This document shows, piece after piece, positions 1-11,439 of a stretch of 64,000 bases of DNA. The stretch's first letter is position 1, and every line of letters begins with the position of its first letter. The translations under genes were made by a program, and so were the position numbers. Source of the DNA: Aquatica leii (Eukaryota; Arthropoda; Insecta; Coleoptera; Lampyridae); the NCBI GenBank assembly GCA_035610365.1, contig CM069433.1, forward strand, positions 130,342,545 to 130,406,544, written 5' to 3'. A model generated the notes under the pieces. That model worked only from the letters and a program-made list of their open reading frames with translations. It ran no database searches and had not been told where the DNA came from.

Positions 1-1
1 T

Positions 2-772
2 ATTCACCCATCTTATGGGGTCAGTAAGTGCTGGCAGTCCAAGGACCAACCAGGTGTATATAAAGCTGATTGTTCTGGCCAGCGGTACATTATTGTACAC
101 GCAGGTGGTACGTATGGATTTGTTAATAACGGGTTATTAATTTTTAAATCTAAAAGCAAATCAGGAGATTACCACGACGACATGAATCATCATAATTTTA
201 TGCAGTGGATCGAAAAACAGTTAATCCCAAATTTGCCACCAAAAGGAATCGTTGTTTTGGATAATGCACCGTACCACAGTGTTCAAATCAACAAACCTCC
301 AACCCAAGCCACAAGAAAGCAGGAAATTAGAGACTGGCTTGAAAGTAACGAGGTTTCAACAACTGGGGATATGCGGAAATCCGAATTGTTAGAATTGGTA
401 AAAAAGATTGGCTACACTAAAACATTTTATGTAGACGAAATTTTAAAAAAACATGGACATACCGTGTTACGTTTGCCTCCATATCATTGCGATCTTAATC
501 CCATTGAGTTTATATGGAGTTTGTTTAAACATAAGGTCGCAATGAATAATGTACAGCAAAGCGCCAAGGAAATCGAGGTGTTAGTAAGAAATGCGTTTGA
601 TGAAATCACAGCATTAGATTGGCAAAAACAGTGCATGCACGTGGATCAGTTGGCTCAAGAAATGTGGGTGAACGATGGATTAGTTGACTATGTAGTGGAA
701 AACTTTAAATTTGTAGTGAATACTGGTTCATCGGAAGATGACACAAGTTTAGAAGAATATAAAAGTGATTAA
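2..772 (+). CDS. DDE_3-type transposase, 5' end outside the window
   Basis: The frame is open from base 2, well before its first ATG at 182, so the gene runs in from the left edge; 256 codons are visible before TAA at 770-772. The first residues (IHPSYG) sit where this family has them just after the first catalytic Asp. VVLDNAPYHS carries the second Asp and LPPYHCDLNPIEFIW the final acidic residue, the signature of the DDE_3 endonuclease fold of IS630/Tc1-like elements, which cut and paste DNA in the nucleus. A Lys/Glu-rich stretch between the two motifs fits insect members, and the C-terminus is acidic. No stop or frameshift is seen, unlike every other transposase in the window, so this copy is young or retained. 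Family assignment is firm; whether it is active cannot be told without the N-terminus and inverted repeats. Confidence 0.85.
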   Translation: MHPSYGVSKCWQSKDQPGVYKADCSGQRYIIVHAGGTYGFVNNGLLIFKSKSKSGDYHDDMNHHNFMQWIEKQLIPNLPPKGIVVLDNAPYHSVQINKPPTQATRKQEIRDWLESNEVSTTGDMRKSELLELVKKIGYTKTFYVDEILKKHGHTVLRLPPYHCDLNPIEFIWSLFKHKVAMNNVQQSAKEIEVLVRNAFDEITALDWQKQCMHVDQLAQEMWVNDGLVDYVVENFKFVVNTGSSEDDTSLEEYKSD

Positions 773-1125
773 TAAATCTGTTTAAATAGGTATTTGTTCA
801 ATTAATTTTGATTTCAATTTAAGGATTAATTTGTGTTACTAAAAATTGTCAAGCTAATAGCTTATTCGTTTATTCAACAAAATATCAAACTTGAATACAA
901 TTAAGATAAGCAAAAGGAATTTTATAAATCTTAAGTTATTTAAAACTGTTTCTGTAAAATTTAATATTGTCACTAAAAATTGTATATTCATGTTTTGGGT
1001 TTTAAGTTTAATAACGTATTTCTTTTATAGATATGTTTCTTTCTAATTTTGTAAAGAAAAATATAAGTTACACTGGTTATGCAGCAAACAATACATTTAT
1101 GTGTATCCAACAATATACATTTAAA
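773..1125. other. AT-rich non-coding spacer
   Basis: Low-complexity AT-rich sequence separates the rightward DDE_3 frame from the end of the leftward MULE-type gene. I see no gene, terminal repeat or structured element; a matching inverted repeat for the DDE_3 copy is not evident here. Confidence 0.6.
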
Positions 1126-3170
1126 TTAAGCGCCCAAATACTTTTTTTGGGATTGTACCATATAAGCTACTGTAGCGCCGGTATCCCCTCTCCAACTATC
1201 TTGTTTGCTCTGTGAACCTGTATATAAGTTCTTCAAAAACGTATTTTTTAATTTTTCGTAACTATCACGTTCCATATCAGGATTATCGTCTATGTTTAAA
1301 CCATAATTGAAATCTGGACCTGCGCAGCGTATACGTTTTTTTTTATACACTGGAAAAATAATAAAACGTACAGTACAAAACTTGATTACAGATAAAATGC
1401 TCTTACCAAAAATTCTTTTCTTTGTTTGAATTTTACGCTTCATAGCTTTTTTACAATAATCTTCAGTATAATAACCAGGAACGTTACCGATCTGACGCTG
1501 AATGAGTTTATGGTAATTTGCAGGATTATTAAAAGAAACAGCAGCTGCATGACATCTAATTTCGTAAGATCCTTTTTGTGCAAAATTGATCCTTTTTGCG
1601 CCCACAAATTTTGCAACTAACGAGTTATAACACTCAGCAGTATTTGTGTTAAGATTATGTAGCAAACTCCAGGCGTTGTTAGCAATTCTTTGAGTACTAC
1701 GCATAATTTCGTCATATATTCCACATTTTTTAAATTTGGGTATATTATTTATATGTACAAAATAAATTAATTTTGTTCAACGCTTAGATATAGTACGTAC
1801 CTCCCCATTATCGAGTTTTGTTTTTTGTTTTTCGGATGAACAGTAATATTCCTGACAATTAATGTGATCTCCAAATACGTGGTGTGGTGTATTTAAGATA
1901 TCTTCTTTTAAATGTCCTACTTTAGATGTAATAGTATTATCAATTGGTATCCAATATTTTATTGCACTGAGAACAGATATTCTAATTTTCTCAATATTTG
2001 TATCTATAACAATTTTCTACTGTCAATATTTAAAGATGTGTTTGACTTTATACCGCTTAATTTTGTTATATAATTCCTAATCAAATGGTTTTTATATTCA
2101 ATTTTTTCAATGTGAAATGCAGGACCATATATTGTGAAGCAGTGATTATCTTTTTATAAACATTACTGTCTCCAACTAATCGACCATATATCAATTCATA
2201 CATCGATAAAGAGTTTTTAAAAGCTTCTACAATTATATCGGATTCCATAAATGTTGAATTTTGATTCCAGTTTTTATAACAAATATGCTGATGTGGATCT
2301 TCTTTCATAAATTCGTACTTAGCACAAATCACACAATATTTATTTCTAACACCAAGAAATATACTTTTCTGGGTTTTTGCTTCGATAATACAAGCCTAAA
2401 TATAATGATTTAATTTTGTATATTGATTCTGCCATACTCAATACGTACCACTCCAGATAATGAATTGTAATTTTTTCTGTAAGATCTTTTGCTCCAGGCC
2501 CCATCTACAATAACTGTGATAATTGGCGTACCATTTTCATCAACACAATCTTCATCTTTAGCTATTCTAGCTTCTTCGTCCGCGGCTTCTTTAAAACTGT
2601 TCCATGAAATTTCTTGAATATGTTTAGATACATCTTAAAAATATTTGCAAAATGTACTATTTGACATACACGGTAAATCTATCGAAGAAAAGTATTCGCT
2701 CATTTGGCAGTATCCAACACCAATTGACATTGCCCCTAATACACTCAACTTATTTATATTACATTGTAAATTTGGTTTTTCTGTAGAAATTGATTCAACG
2801 ACACCACATACTTTACATTTCATCAAAATAATACTTTGAAAACCTATTCTTTTTTCTTTTATAAAAGTTAAATTTTTAAATTAGCAGTCAAAGCCAGGAT
2901 GTGAAATAGATTGTATTTTATCAAAAAAATAAGATATATCTATTATTCTTCTACCATGCAGTTGTATTTCATTTTCATTTAAAGGGTTTGAACAGTCCTC
3001 TTCTATCAACAGTTCTTCGTTACTCAAATGATCGACGTTTAAAATACGTTTGGCTTTAGGATGTAGATTCTCTACACGCTTATCTTCTACAGATAGATTA
3101 ACTTCATTGTCCAGATTCTTCGCGTCGTTCAAATCATGTGTTCTATTCAAATAGTAAAACATAAATATAT
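1126..3170 (-). pseudogene. Mutator-domain (MULE-like) transposase gene with introns, broken
   Basis: Reading leftwards, one frame runs 3162 to 2449 and is interrupted only by TAA at 2881-2883 and 2635-2637. It carries the insect Mutator-like transposase domain: GRRIIDISYFF, CKVCGVVES (zinc-binding Cys pair), LGAMSIGVGYCQMSEYF and VIVDGAWSKRSY. A phase-0 intron with donor GTACGT (2448-2443) and acceptor TTTAG (ends 2396) joins to FLGVRNKYCVIC, then HQHICYKNWN and YGPAFHIEKIEYKNH after a one-base shift near 2125-2137; a second shift lies near 1995-2010. CQEYYCSSEK ends at another GTACGT donor (1800), and the last exon from about 1740 reads NNAWSLLHNLNTNTAECYNS. The second intron has no AG acceptor. 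A short first exon at about 3288-3212 ending in AG/GTAAAG is possible. Function would be DNA transposition. Stops, shifts and the lost acceptor make it a pseudogene. Confidence 0.75.
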
Positions 3171-3299
3171 TAGATTTTAACAGAAAAGAACGAAATGATC
3201 TTTACCTAGAATTCCAAATCCTCATTATTAGACGTCTACTTTTTGTAGGAACTGAAAGTTTTTTTGTCTTTACGCTTTTTTTCCCTATTTCACTGAGAA

Positions 3300-5279
3300 G
3301 TTACAACAATAAGAATAATTTAAACAGAATCCAAATTACAATGAATCGGTAAAATCTTATTACCCTTATATACATATAAATGTGTATTATATAAATTTTT
3401 GCAAACCTTTCAAATTGTATTTTAATTACATTTAATTTAACAAGGCATACAGTATTTTAATATGCAGTTATTTATTGAAAGTAGTTAAAATAGTTTTAAA
3501 AAATATAAATATAAAGAATAAATCCTGTTTGGCAAAAAAATTACACTGCAGCGATAAACACCTTCAAAGTATTGATAACGGACATTTCGTACAATAGCAT
3601 AACTATCCTTTCCAGGCCTTGTATTGTGATGACTAAAATACTCGATTTATTGCCGTCTTTGTTTTTATGTTATCTTTATCGGTTACAAGAAGTACTGTAA
3701 GTTGCATACGTTTAGGGAAATCGTAAAAATTGAAGGCTACATACCGAAATTGTTTTCCAGCACTAGAATCCCCTTAATAAACAATGACTATTCTATAGAT
3801 TAATTAAATACAAAATAACTTTAAATTTGAAATTATTTTAGAAAAAGTAAAACACAAAACCGGATCGCTACACTACAATACATTTTCCTACAACACAACG
3901 CATTTCAAGATGTGACAGTATTGGATAATGTAAATAATTACAGAATAGATTTATGTTGCAACGCAACTATTCTATACGGTAAGTAAATCAATGTTTTTAT
4001 TTATGATGTTAAATAAAAAAGTCAAGAACTTATGGGCGTTATCTTATTAAAAATCCAAATGTACAGCAGGTGTCTGTCAACACAGACAATAACTAATGCG
4101 AATTTTATTTAATATTATTCTCGACATCCCGGACACGAGCAACTATATACTTATCTTCTGGTAGAATTTAATAGCACAGTCATTATTAACGCGTGCCATC
4201 CATTTATCTAACAAGAACAATTTTTACATTAAGCACGCTAGACATTCCGACAATCTACTTAGAAAAACGTATAAGCACGTAATGAATCATTATGACTTAA
4301 GCATCGTACACAAAGATACACAATAAGACAAATGATAATATGTTTTACGATCGATGTTTTTTTAATATTAAATATGTTGCAATTCATCAACAAATGTTAA
4401 TTGGTTTGCTTTAAAAAGCGTTACTACTACGGTGGTATTAAACGCTTTTTTTTTTTAATTCTATAAAGAAACGTTTTAAAAACAATTGTTTCACAGTAAG
4501 AATTTTTCAATTTTCCACAAAAATGTTTTAACGTCATAAAGCTTCTGAAATATTTTTATCCTATGTTTCTGGTTACTGATTTTTAAAAAGGTTTTATAAG
4601 TACATATAACTGTTACCGTTCGTACAATGTGATAATTTTTTTACAGCAAACTGTCTCAAATTATTGACTACAAATGTTTTACTCAAAATCAATAAAAACG
4701 CGTTTTTTTAAACAACACTTGTATTAGTTTTTAGTTTAATATCAAAGTATTGAAATTAAAGAAATCTACCGTCACAGTAATTTTTAGCTATAAATTTATT
4801 TACCAAGACCGGAAAAAATGTTTGCCAGTTTTTATAAAGTCCATTAAAAGCATTCGAAAAGTTGTTTGCCGGTTGTTACGACATGTAAATTGTACATTGA
4901 ACGTTGTTACAATAAAAAACAGCCTTGATTATTTAACAATTAATTTATCAGTTGAATACACTTGCATTTGAAATCCGGCTAATAAACCACGTGACTTTTT
5001 TTAATAGTTACAAAAATAATAAAAGAATAAAGCTCACTCCTTTTTATTTCATATTTATTAGAAACACTTTTGAAATTAAAACTGAAAACTGAAATATGAA
5101 ACTTTAATACAATTTCGACTTTACTTTGTTTAATTTATTTGGTTTTAATAAATTTAAGAATTAGTTAGTTTGTCTTGGACTTACTGCTTATATATGTAAA
5201 AACAATTTTGTTTTAAATATTTATGTATGTTGATTTGTACTGTACAGGCCAGTTTTTCGTTATATTATTCGATTTACGG
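3300..5279. other. AT-rich stretch without recognisable genes
   Basis: Nothing supported was found. A 73-codon open frame at 4750-4971 has no recognisable motif and biased AT-driven composition. Homopolymer runs and short A/T palindromes are frequent but none forms a long inverted repeat. Confidence 0.5.
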
Positions 5280-5585
5280 CAAAATATTCTACAGTTCAAA
5301 AGCAAGCTGCCGAGCTCTTTTTGGTTTAATCCATGATTCATCTTCATCAAATATTTTACAGGTTACATAACGCGAAACCATTGCAGGAATATCAGTAAGA
5401 ATAGCAGTGGCTCAGTTAATATTGACATTTTTACATTTATTGATGTATCGAGTGTCGTCCTGGGAACATTAAACGTTACTGCTGCTCGTTTATAGACAAA
5501 TCCCGTGCAAAGTACTCTTCCATCATAATAGTGGGATCAGTAGTATCGAACTTGGTTTTTCTAGTTCTGTTGCGAACTATTTTTT
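5280..5585 (-). pseudogene. pogo-type transposase N-terminal fragment (psq/CENP-B HTH)
   Basis: Translation of the minus strand gives RNRTRKTKFDTTDP, an HTH-like run with SINEQQ and NVP(R), and then, in another frame, KPKRARQLAFEL. The order (basic start, helix-turn-helix with a NVPRTTL-like recognition part, then a linker containing ARQLAFE) matches the DNA-binding half of Tigger/pogo transposases. Stops and frame changes occur every 15-30 codons. No DDE part follows. This is an old N-terminal scrap; the call rests on weak, dispersed similarity and could be wrong. Confidence 0.45.
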
Positions 5586-6284
5586 TAAATCTGAATTAAA
5601 AAATCAAATCTTTAACACTGGTTGTGGTACAGTAGACACTGCTTTGAAAATAATTATGAGCAGTGTTCAACGTCCCCATGAATTTGTGTCCTATTGTTAG
5701 TAAACGCTATTTACGTTTGTTAATAACAAAATAAGTTAGAGTAACAAATATCCAATGCTACTCTTTAAGTAACGCGTTTAGACATTGCATAAAAAGATTT
5801 TTTACTTACATTAGAAATCCTTTTAAAATTGCGGTTGAAAATGGATGCAAATATTTTTAACACGCTTTGTAAAACAAGGTTATGTGAACTAAATCTTAAA
5901 ACAGCTGTGAAGCTTAACTACACGAACTTGTACTAAGCTTTAGTATTCAACCCAGAGATGGCACATTCAGAAGACTAAAATTAATTGCAATATCAAGAAA
6001 TGACTATTGTGCCCTTGTGTCCAATGAACCGCTGCGATCCCTATTTTTCTTAATTAAAAAAAACCAAAATTGTGGAGAAATATATAACTAACTCCTAAAT
6101 ATGTGCTTTGTAAATACTACGTTTATATGGGTTGAATATTATTAAAAGTCAAAATATAAGAAAAAGTCTTTAACAGTACCTCATACATAAAAGTCGTAGC
6201 GACAATGTATATTCAATAATGAGAATAGTTTTTGATTTTGTTGTCAATAAATTTATATTAATAATGAATAGCTCCAATTAAATA
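5586..6284. other. AT-rich spacer
   Basis: No coding signal, repeat pair or RNA-like structure recognised in this interval. Confidence 0.5.
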
Positions 6285-7225
6285 TATACTGGGTGATGAT
6301 ATAAACATATGTCTAAAATTAATTTATTACCGATATACTGAGATGCAAAGATAAATATCTAAAAGTCTTTGTTAATCAAATAACCGTGGATACTAGAAGT
6401 TTTAAAACAATTGCATATCATTTATTTGTTTGACTTTGGTTAATTTGCTGCTGTGTGTCTGTTAGTATGAAATAATTTTTGTATAAGTAAATACTATAAG
6501 TTTTACTTCTTATTATTGTGGGAGACACCACAAATGTGTATACTTCTGCTAAACTAACAAATATGCTTTTAATTTATGGCGAGGTACATAAAAATTACTC
6601 TACTGCTGTTCGAAGATACCGTGAAACAATTCCGAATCCAAAGATACCAAAACAGGCACGCTCAAACCTCAACGATTAAACGCTGGTCGAAAAAAAAATA
6701 TTTCGAAGAACTACAAACGTTGAAGAAAATATACTCGAAGCTGTTCAGTTATCTCCTAGTATTATCTGCATTTTGTTTAGGTGTTTCAAGCACAAGCGTA
6801 TGGCAAACAACGCACAAGATTCATTTATATCCACAAGATTATAATAAACGCAGACAAGTCGTTACATGGTCAAGATCCTACTTTTTTAGATCGCCTGATG
6901 GTATCCGATAAATATTGCTTTAGAAGAAATGGAATAACTATTTTTAAAATAATCACATTTGGGTCTATGAAAATCGTCATGCAACTTCTACTACTCATTA
7001 CTCATTACAGTCATTACTTTTTTTTAAATATCTTGTGTGGCCTTCTTAGTGATAGTTTTATGGGTTCATTCTTTTTACCTATTTTACTCACGTTGTCACT
7101 GATTATATAAATATAACATATGGTGCTCTGATGTTATAAGACTTTTCAGAGAAGCATGGGTTCGTTGCGCTGGATGCTGCATTAAACAAAACGCAGGCCA
7201 TGTTGAATAATTTTTGTGTTTTATG
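6285..7225 (+). mobile_element. DUF4817-type Tc1/mariner relative, decayed copy with only the left end
   Basis: The left end resembles TA followed by TACTGGGTG at 6286-6295, and 16 bases of 5' leader (6299-6314) are identical to those at 21081-21096 in the better preserved copy. The protein is spread over three frames: MLLIYGEVHKNYSTAVRRY (HTH near 6563), LGVSSTSVWQTTH and YPQDYNKRRQ (second HTH half), MVSDKYCFRRNGIT (region of the first catalytic Asp), NHIWVYENRHAT, ILCGLLSDSFMGSFFLP, then FREAWVRCAGCCIKQN, the family's C-terminus, joined after an internal deletion that removes the QHDG and SPDL catalytic blocks. No right inverted repeat was found. The element is clearly dead. Confidence 0.75.
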
Positions 7226-8702
7226 GTTAAATAAATTTCTTTGTATTTCAATATGTCGGTAAGAAATTAATTTTGGTTTATGTTTTTTGTTTATTTTGTG
7301 CTAGGAAACACATCGCTAAAAGAGTGTTTTGCAATTCCGCAACCAAGTATATTTCTTTATATATAAGTATATCAAATAATTGACTTATAATCACGATAAT
7401 TATAACACGCTCAATCGTTTCACTACGGTCGTAACGTCTCAACTATTAATGGCCAGTTTTCGTCAATCTAGCCATATTAACGTATAATACTGTATATATA
7501 AAACATTAATAACCTCTATTAATAAATAGCGGATGTTTAGACATTCAAAATATTTAAAATAGATAAGTATTTAAGCAATCAAAGTTCTTAAGTCTAGCGA
7601 CTAAAAAATTAAAAATCTGGATTTCTTTTTACTTATATTTATTTGCAATCATCTCTAATGCTTCCAAAAAACTTTAATTCTGCTTTTCCAATGTGATTAT
7701 ATTTTTTACAAAAAAAATAAATAAATTGCAGGTGCATAAAGTCATTTATTTATGTCATTATTTCAGTAATTTTGTTCAAATTCATCGCGCTTTAATTAAT
7801 AACGACAATCTAAAAAGACAAGATAAAAAATAATGAACGTTAATGCGTTGCGAAGACGCAGGCATGCTTCACTTTCGACACTTGTTACATAAATTACTAT
7901 TATCTGCTGTAGTAGTATAACACAGACGGCATTTTCACTAAGTCAATAGATTTAAGATTTTGGTATTTTTGTTTTTAAGTCGCCTGAATAAGGTTTTTAG
8001 TTTTTACCGTCACCAACATTTGTGTTGCTTATACATTTGCTTAGTAAACATTTGTGTCAATAATTTCATTATTTAAAAATTGACAAAAACATGTTTTATT
8101 TGTGCAAGATACATTTGCTAACGTTTGTTCATATAACGAAGCGTTTATTAACCTTTTTTTCATTTAGAATTTTTATTGTTCCGATTCCAATTATATAAAA
8201 TTCTATTAAAAACACGCTTTTAATATCCTATTTTTACGATGTCTCTTTTTCTGCATCTATTTTGTTTTAGAGATAAATTTCAATACTTCGGTTTTATTGC
8301 CAATAGTTCTTCTTGCTTTTAACTTCAATTTTTACGTTAGCCAATCTTATATAATTTTCTTGCATTCCGTTTAAATATATATGGTAACGTAATTTTTCTT
8401 TTTGTTGCTGTATAACCTTGCTTGTAGTAATAATGTGATAATGGTTTTGTTGCATCCACACATAATCCATCGGATATCCACATAGATTGCTGTTTTTAAA
8501 GTTTGTTAAAAATCAACATTCCTTACAACCTTATCTGTATCGACACCTCAAATTGCCAACTTGACTGACCGCCCAACAATTACTAGATGTACTTAATAGA
8601 TTTCAACCTGCTAAAATCATGAATACATAAATGATCCCGTCTATAGTCAAAAATGGCAACAAAATCCCTTTATAACTCTACACTTTCACATTCTTTAATA
8701 TT
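7226..8702. other. AT-rich stretch without recognisable genes
   Basis: I see no supported gene. The piece 7838-7925 has some resemblance (AACGTTAATGCG and GTAGTATAAC) to the hairpin repeat at 39831-39900 but does not fold into it clearly. Confidence 0.5.
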
Positions 8703-8956
8703 TAGGCGCTTTTGTTTATAAAAATAATACAAAAACAATTTGTAATGGTTTCAGAGTAATATAATGCGTGGAAATCGGATGACTGTTATATATATAGCGA
8801 ACATGGATACTTTATCACTGGTAGTCTTTTTGGTAGTGGCTGAAGTACCAACCTTATTTTAAGGGTTGTTACTTCTTTACTGTTAGGCGCGAGGTTTAAG
8901 TTTTAGAATATACTTATGCACAATACAACTAATAGTAATAGGAGATGAGAATAACA
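8703..8956 (-). repeat. Gypsy 3' LTR
   Basis: This block aligns with 11081-11339 over its whole length; anchors are TTTAGG(C/T)GCTTT, ATACAAAAACAATT, CGTGGAAATCGGATG, GGTAG near GCTGAAGTACCAA, GTTAGGCGCG and CTTATGCA. The outer boundary is approximate. Confidence 0.75.
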
Positions 8957-9168
8957 TCCAAGGAAGTTGCTAGCGACCGCAGAACGTAAAAAAATAAGTT
9001 TAACAATTACGTTATTAGAATGGTAAAATTATCAACATGTCTTTGAATTTTTCTGGGAATTTGACCATGCGCCTACTTTTCGTACGCCACTGTTTGCTTT
9101 ATATGGTACACTTGAACTAGTCAAACTCTACTCGTTGTTTTGGTCTTAGTTTTGACGTCGTTGGTTGA

Positions 9169-10560
9169 TCACTTAATGTTTATCAGTGTTTTCACATTTA
9201 TTCTCTGTTTTAATTCTGCCGGACAAGACCGTATAATCCGTAATCCGTAAATTAATTCTGCTGGAGATGTTTGGAGCTGGTCTTCTATTGTTGTCCCAGT
9301 GCCTAGTAGAACTATTGGAAGTGATTGCGTCCAATTTGTTTCATGACAGAGTAGTGCTGCTTTTAATTGCCTGTGGAATCGTTCCAATAAACCATTGCAT
9401 TGAGAGTGATAGGACATCGTTTTTGTTTTTGTGGTACCCGTGAGTATAGATTTTTTTTTTGAATACAAATGTCAAGGGCTTATGGTTTGTGAAAATAGTA
9501 AAGTATCTGCCCTCGAGATGGTGTCTAAATTCTTTGATACCACTGCAGATAGCTAACAATTCTCGGTCATATGTACTGTTTTTTTTTCTGTCGGAGATAT
9601 CTTTCTCGAGAAAAATGAAATTGGTCAAATATTATTATTGTGCGATTGCTGGAGATGATGAATCTAATGTTAATACTGACCTTTCTATGTCGCTTGTCAA
9701 CGTAAATAATGTTGTTTTTGCCAATTTAGCCTTAGTTTGATTGAAAGCTGTTATAGTTTCGTCTGACCATGTTATAGGCACATCCTTCTTTTGCTGGTTG
9801 TTGCCTAGGAGGTATTCAAAGCTTGTGTGTGTGTTACTCCCGCCATCCATCTGTGGTAATAGTTTGCCATACCAAAGAACCGTTGTAATTGTTTTTTTGT
9901 TGTAGGTTGAGGAAAATTAGTGATTTCCTGTACGTTGGTTGAAACTGGTTGAATGCCTGATTTGGTTATCTGCAATCCAAGAAAAGTTACGCTGTTGACG
10001 ACAAAATTGCACTTGCTTAGATTCATAACGACGCCGTAATCGTTCAGTCTTTCGAAAACTGCTTCAATATGTTCGAAATGCTCTTTTTCAGATGAAGATG
10101 TAACTAGTAAGTAGACGATAGAGCTATATGCTAAATCTAACCTTCGTAAAACTTCATCCATGAACGTTAAAAGGTTTGGCCTAAATTACGAATACCAAAT
10201 GGCTTTCTAGTGAATTCATATAGCCCGAATGGTGTTCTGAACGCAGTCTTTGGCCTGTCATCAGGCTGGATTAAGATTTGATCATGAGCTTTTACCAAAT
10301 GGATTATTGAGAAAATACATTTGCCGTAAAAACTATGTCCAAAGTCCTGTATGTGAGAAATGGGATATTGATCGACAATAGTAAGTGCATTAAGTTTTTG
10401 ATAATCACCACAGGCATGCCATTACAATTATTTTTTGGAACCATATACAGTTTGTCCAGACTAAAGAACTTGGTTGAATTATTAAAGCTTTGAGGAGTGT
10501 TTTACATTCTTCTTTAACAATCTAGTCTGGTGCAAATCTTCTTGGCTTCAAATACGTTGG
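9169..10560 (-). pseudogene. Gypsy pol remnant: RT, RNase H, integrase part
   Basis: Reading leftwards: scattered RT blocks (FRTPFGLYEFTRKPFG near 10220), then a 118-codon frame with FERLNDYGVVMNLSKC, VTFLGLQITKSGIQP and FPQPTTKKQLQRFFGM, the palm and thumb of a Gypsy RT. The catalytic (Y)IDD is replaced by SIVYLL, so the polymerase is dead. RNase H follows with ITWSDETITAF and STYDRELLAICSGIKEFRHHL. It is fused after a deletion to the integrase end MSYHSQCNGLLERFHRQLKAA and TSPAELIYGLR, losing the zinc finger and most of the DDE core. Neighbouring LTRs confirm the context. Function would be copying element RNA into DNA; here it is degenerate. Confidence 0.8.
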
Positions 10561-10851
10561 TTGATATCTAGTTTTGATGTGGTGCATAACTGTATGTTTT
10601 ATATATAGTTTCCAACTAGTTAAACAAATCTACAACTGCAATAAACTGAGTGATAACAGTCCTTTCAGAATAGGTTGTTGTTAAGAAGACATCTGTTGAA
10701 GGAACAGTTCTTTCAACATGGTGTGGTTGCCCTTTGTAAGGCCAGATCTTGACATCAACCGGCGCAGGTTTCTTAGGAATTCGGTCGGTTTCTAGTTGCC
10801 GAGTTCCGAGATTTCATTACCTTTTGTGTGCTGGAAAGTTGTTTGTTTAAT

Positions 10852-11078
10852 TCATGCTGAAAACTCTGTATAAGGGGCTTCTGGATCTGGGTTTAGGATT
10901 GCGTCTTCTACGCGGTCAGATATTTCTAGGGAAATGGGTGTGACCAAGTGGTTGAATTTGGTGTGTTCTGCAGTAATTGTTGAATGGTGCAATTTAATTG
11001 ACATTTGACTACCTTGAGCTATCTCTCTGTTCTGCTGGCGCCGATATTTACTAGGTCTATAATAGCACATGGTCGACT
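10852..11078 (-). pseudogene. Gypsy gag remnant
   Basis: A 72-codon frame directly inside the 5' LTR contains ITAEHTKFNHLVTPISLEI followed by VEDAILNPDPEAPYTEF, the typical gag capsid stretch of insect Gypsy elements (KFNHVV ... NPP...PY). The start of gag and its C-terminal nucleic-acid-binding part are absent. The gag begins almost at the LTR edge, implying deletion of the leader and primer-binding region. Confidence 0.65.
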
Positions 11079-11080
11079 AT

Positions 11081-11339
11081 TTTAGGTGCTTTCGTTAATA
11101 CAAAAACAATTGGTATTGGATTATTTTATTAAATCGCACGTAACAGCGTAACTCGTGGAAATCGGATGGTTGTTATGTAGCTGCTAAGGACAATCACTTG
11201 CGAGCATGGATGCTTTTTTACTGGTAACCTTTTGGTAGATGCTGAAGTACCAAACTTGATGTTAGGCGCGGTATTTATATTTTAAAATACACTTATGCAA
11301 TACAACCAATAATAATAATAATAATAGTTCAGACTAACA
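11081..11339 (-). repeat. Gypsy 5' LTR
   Basis: Partner of the repeat at 8703-8956. It contains an (AAT)n microsatellite at about 11309-11327 near its start in element orientation that the other LTR has in shorter, impure form. Confidence 0.75.
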
Positions 11340-11439
11340 TACTACAACAATAACAACATTAACAAGCTTCTAAGGTGTAATGAGCTTTAGTACAAACAAA
11401 AATCTGCAATATATAATGGCTCTAATTATTTCAAAACTC

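Larger units (their letters stand above)
8703..11339 (-). mobile_element. Ty3/Gypsy LTR retrotransposon, internally deleted, two LTRs kept
   Basis: Two diverged direct repeats (8703-8956 and 11081-11339) bracket leftward gag and pol remnants in the order gag, reverse transcriptase, RNase H, integrase. Element orientation is minus, so the 5' LTR is the right one. Both LTRs end near ATAACA/CTAACA on the plus strand, i.e. start TGTTA in element orientation. At about 2.6 kb it is roughly half the normal length: the region before gag, the protease, and the segment between RNase H and the integrase C-terminal part are missing or unrecognisable. I could not identify a target duplication. The LTRs differ by many substitutions and indels, indicating an old insertion. 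Confidence 0.8.

Noticed and set aside
1426..1620. Rightward open frames over 1033-1620
   Set aside because: They are antisense to the MULE-type transposase, whose minus-strand motifs explain the region.
9459..9740. Rightward 93-codon frame
   Set aside because: Antisense to the Gypsy RNase H region.
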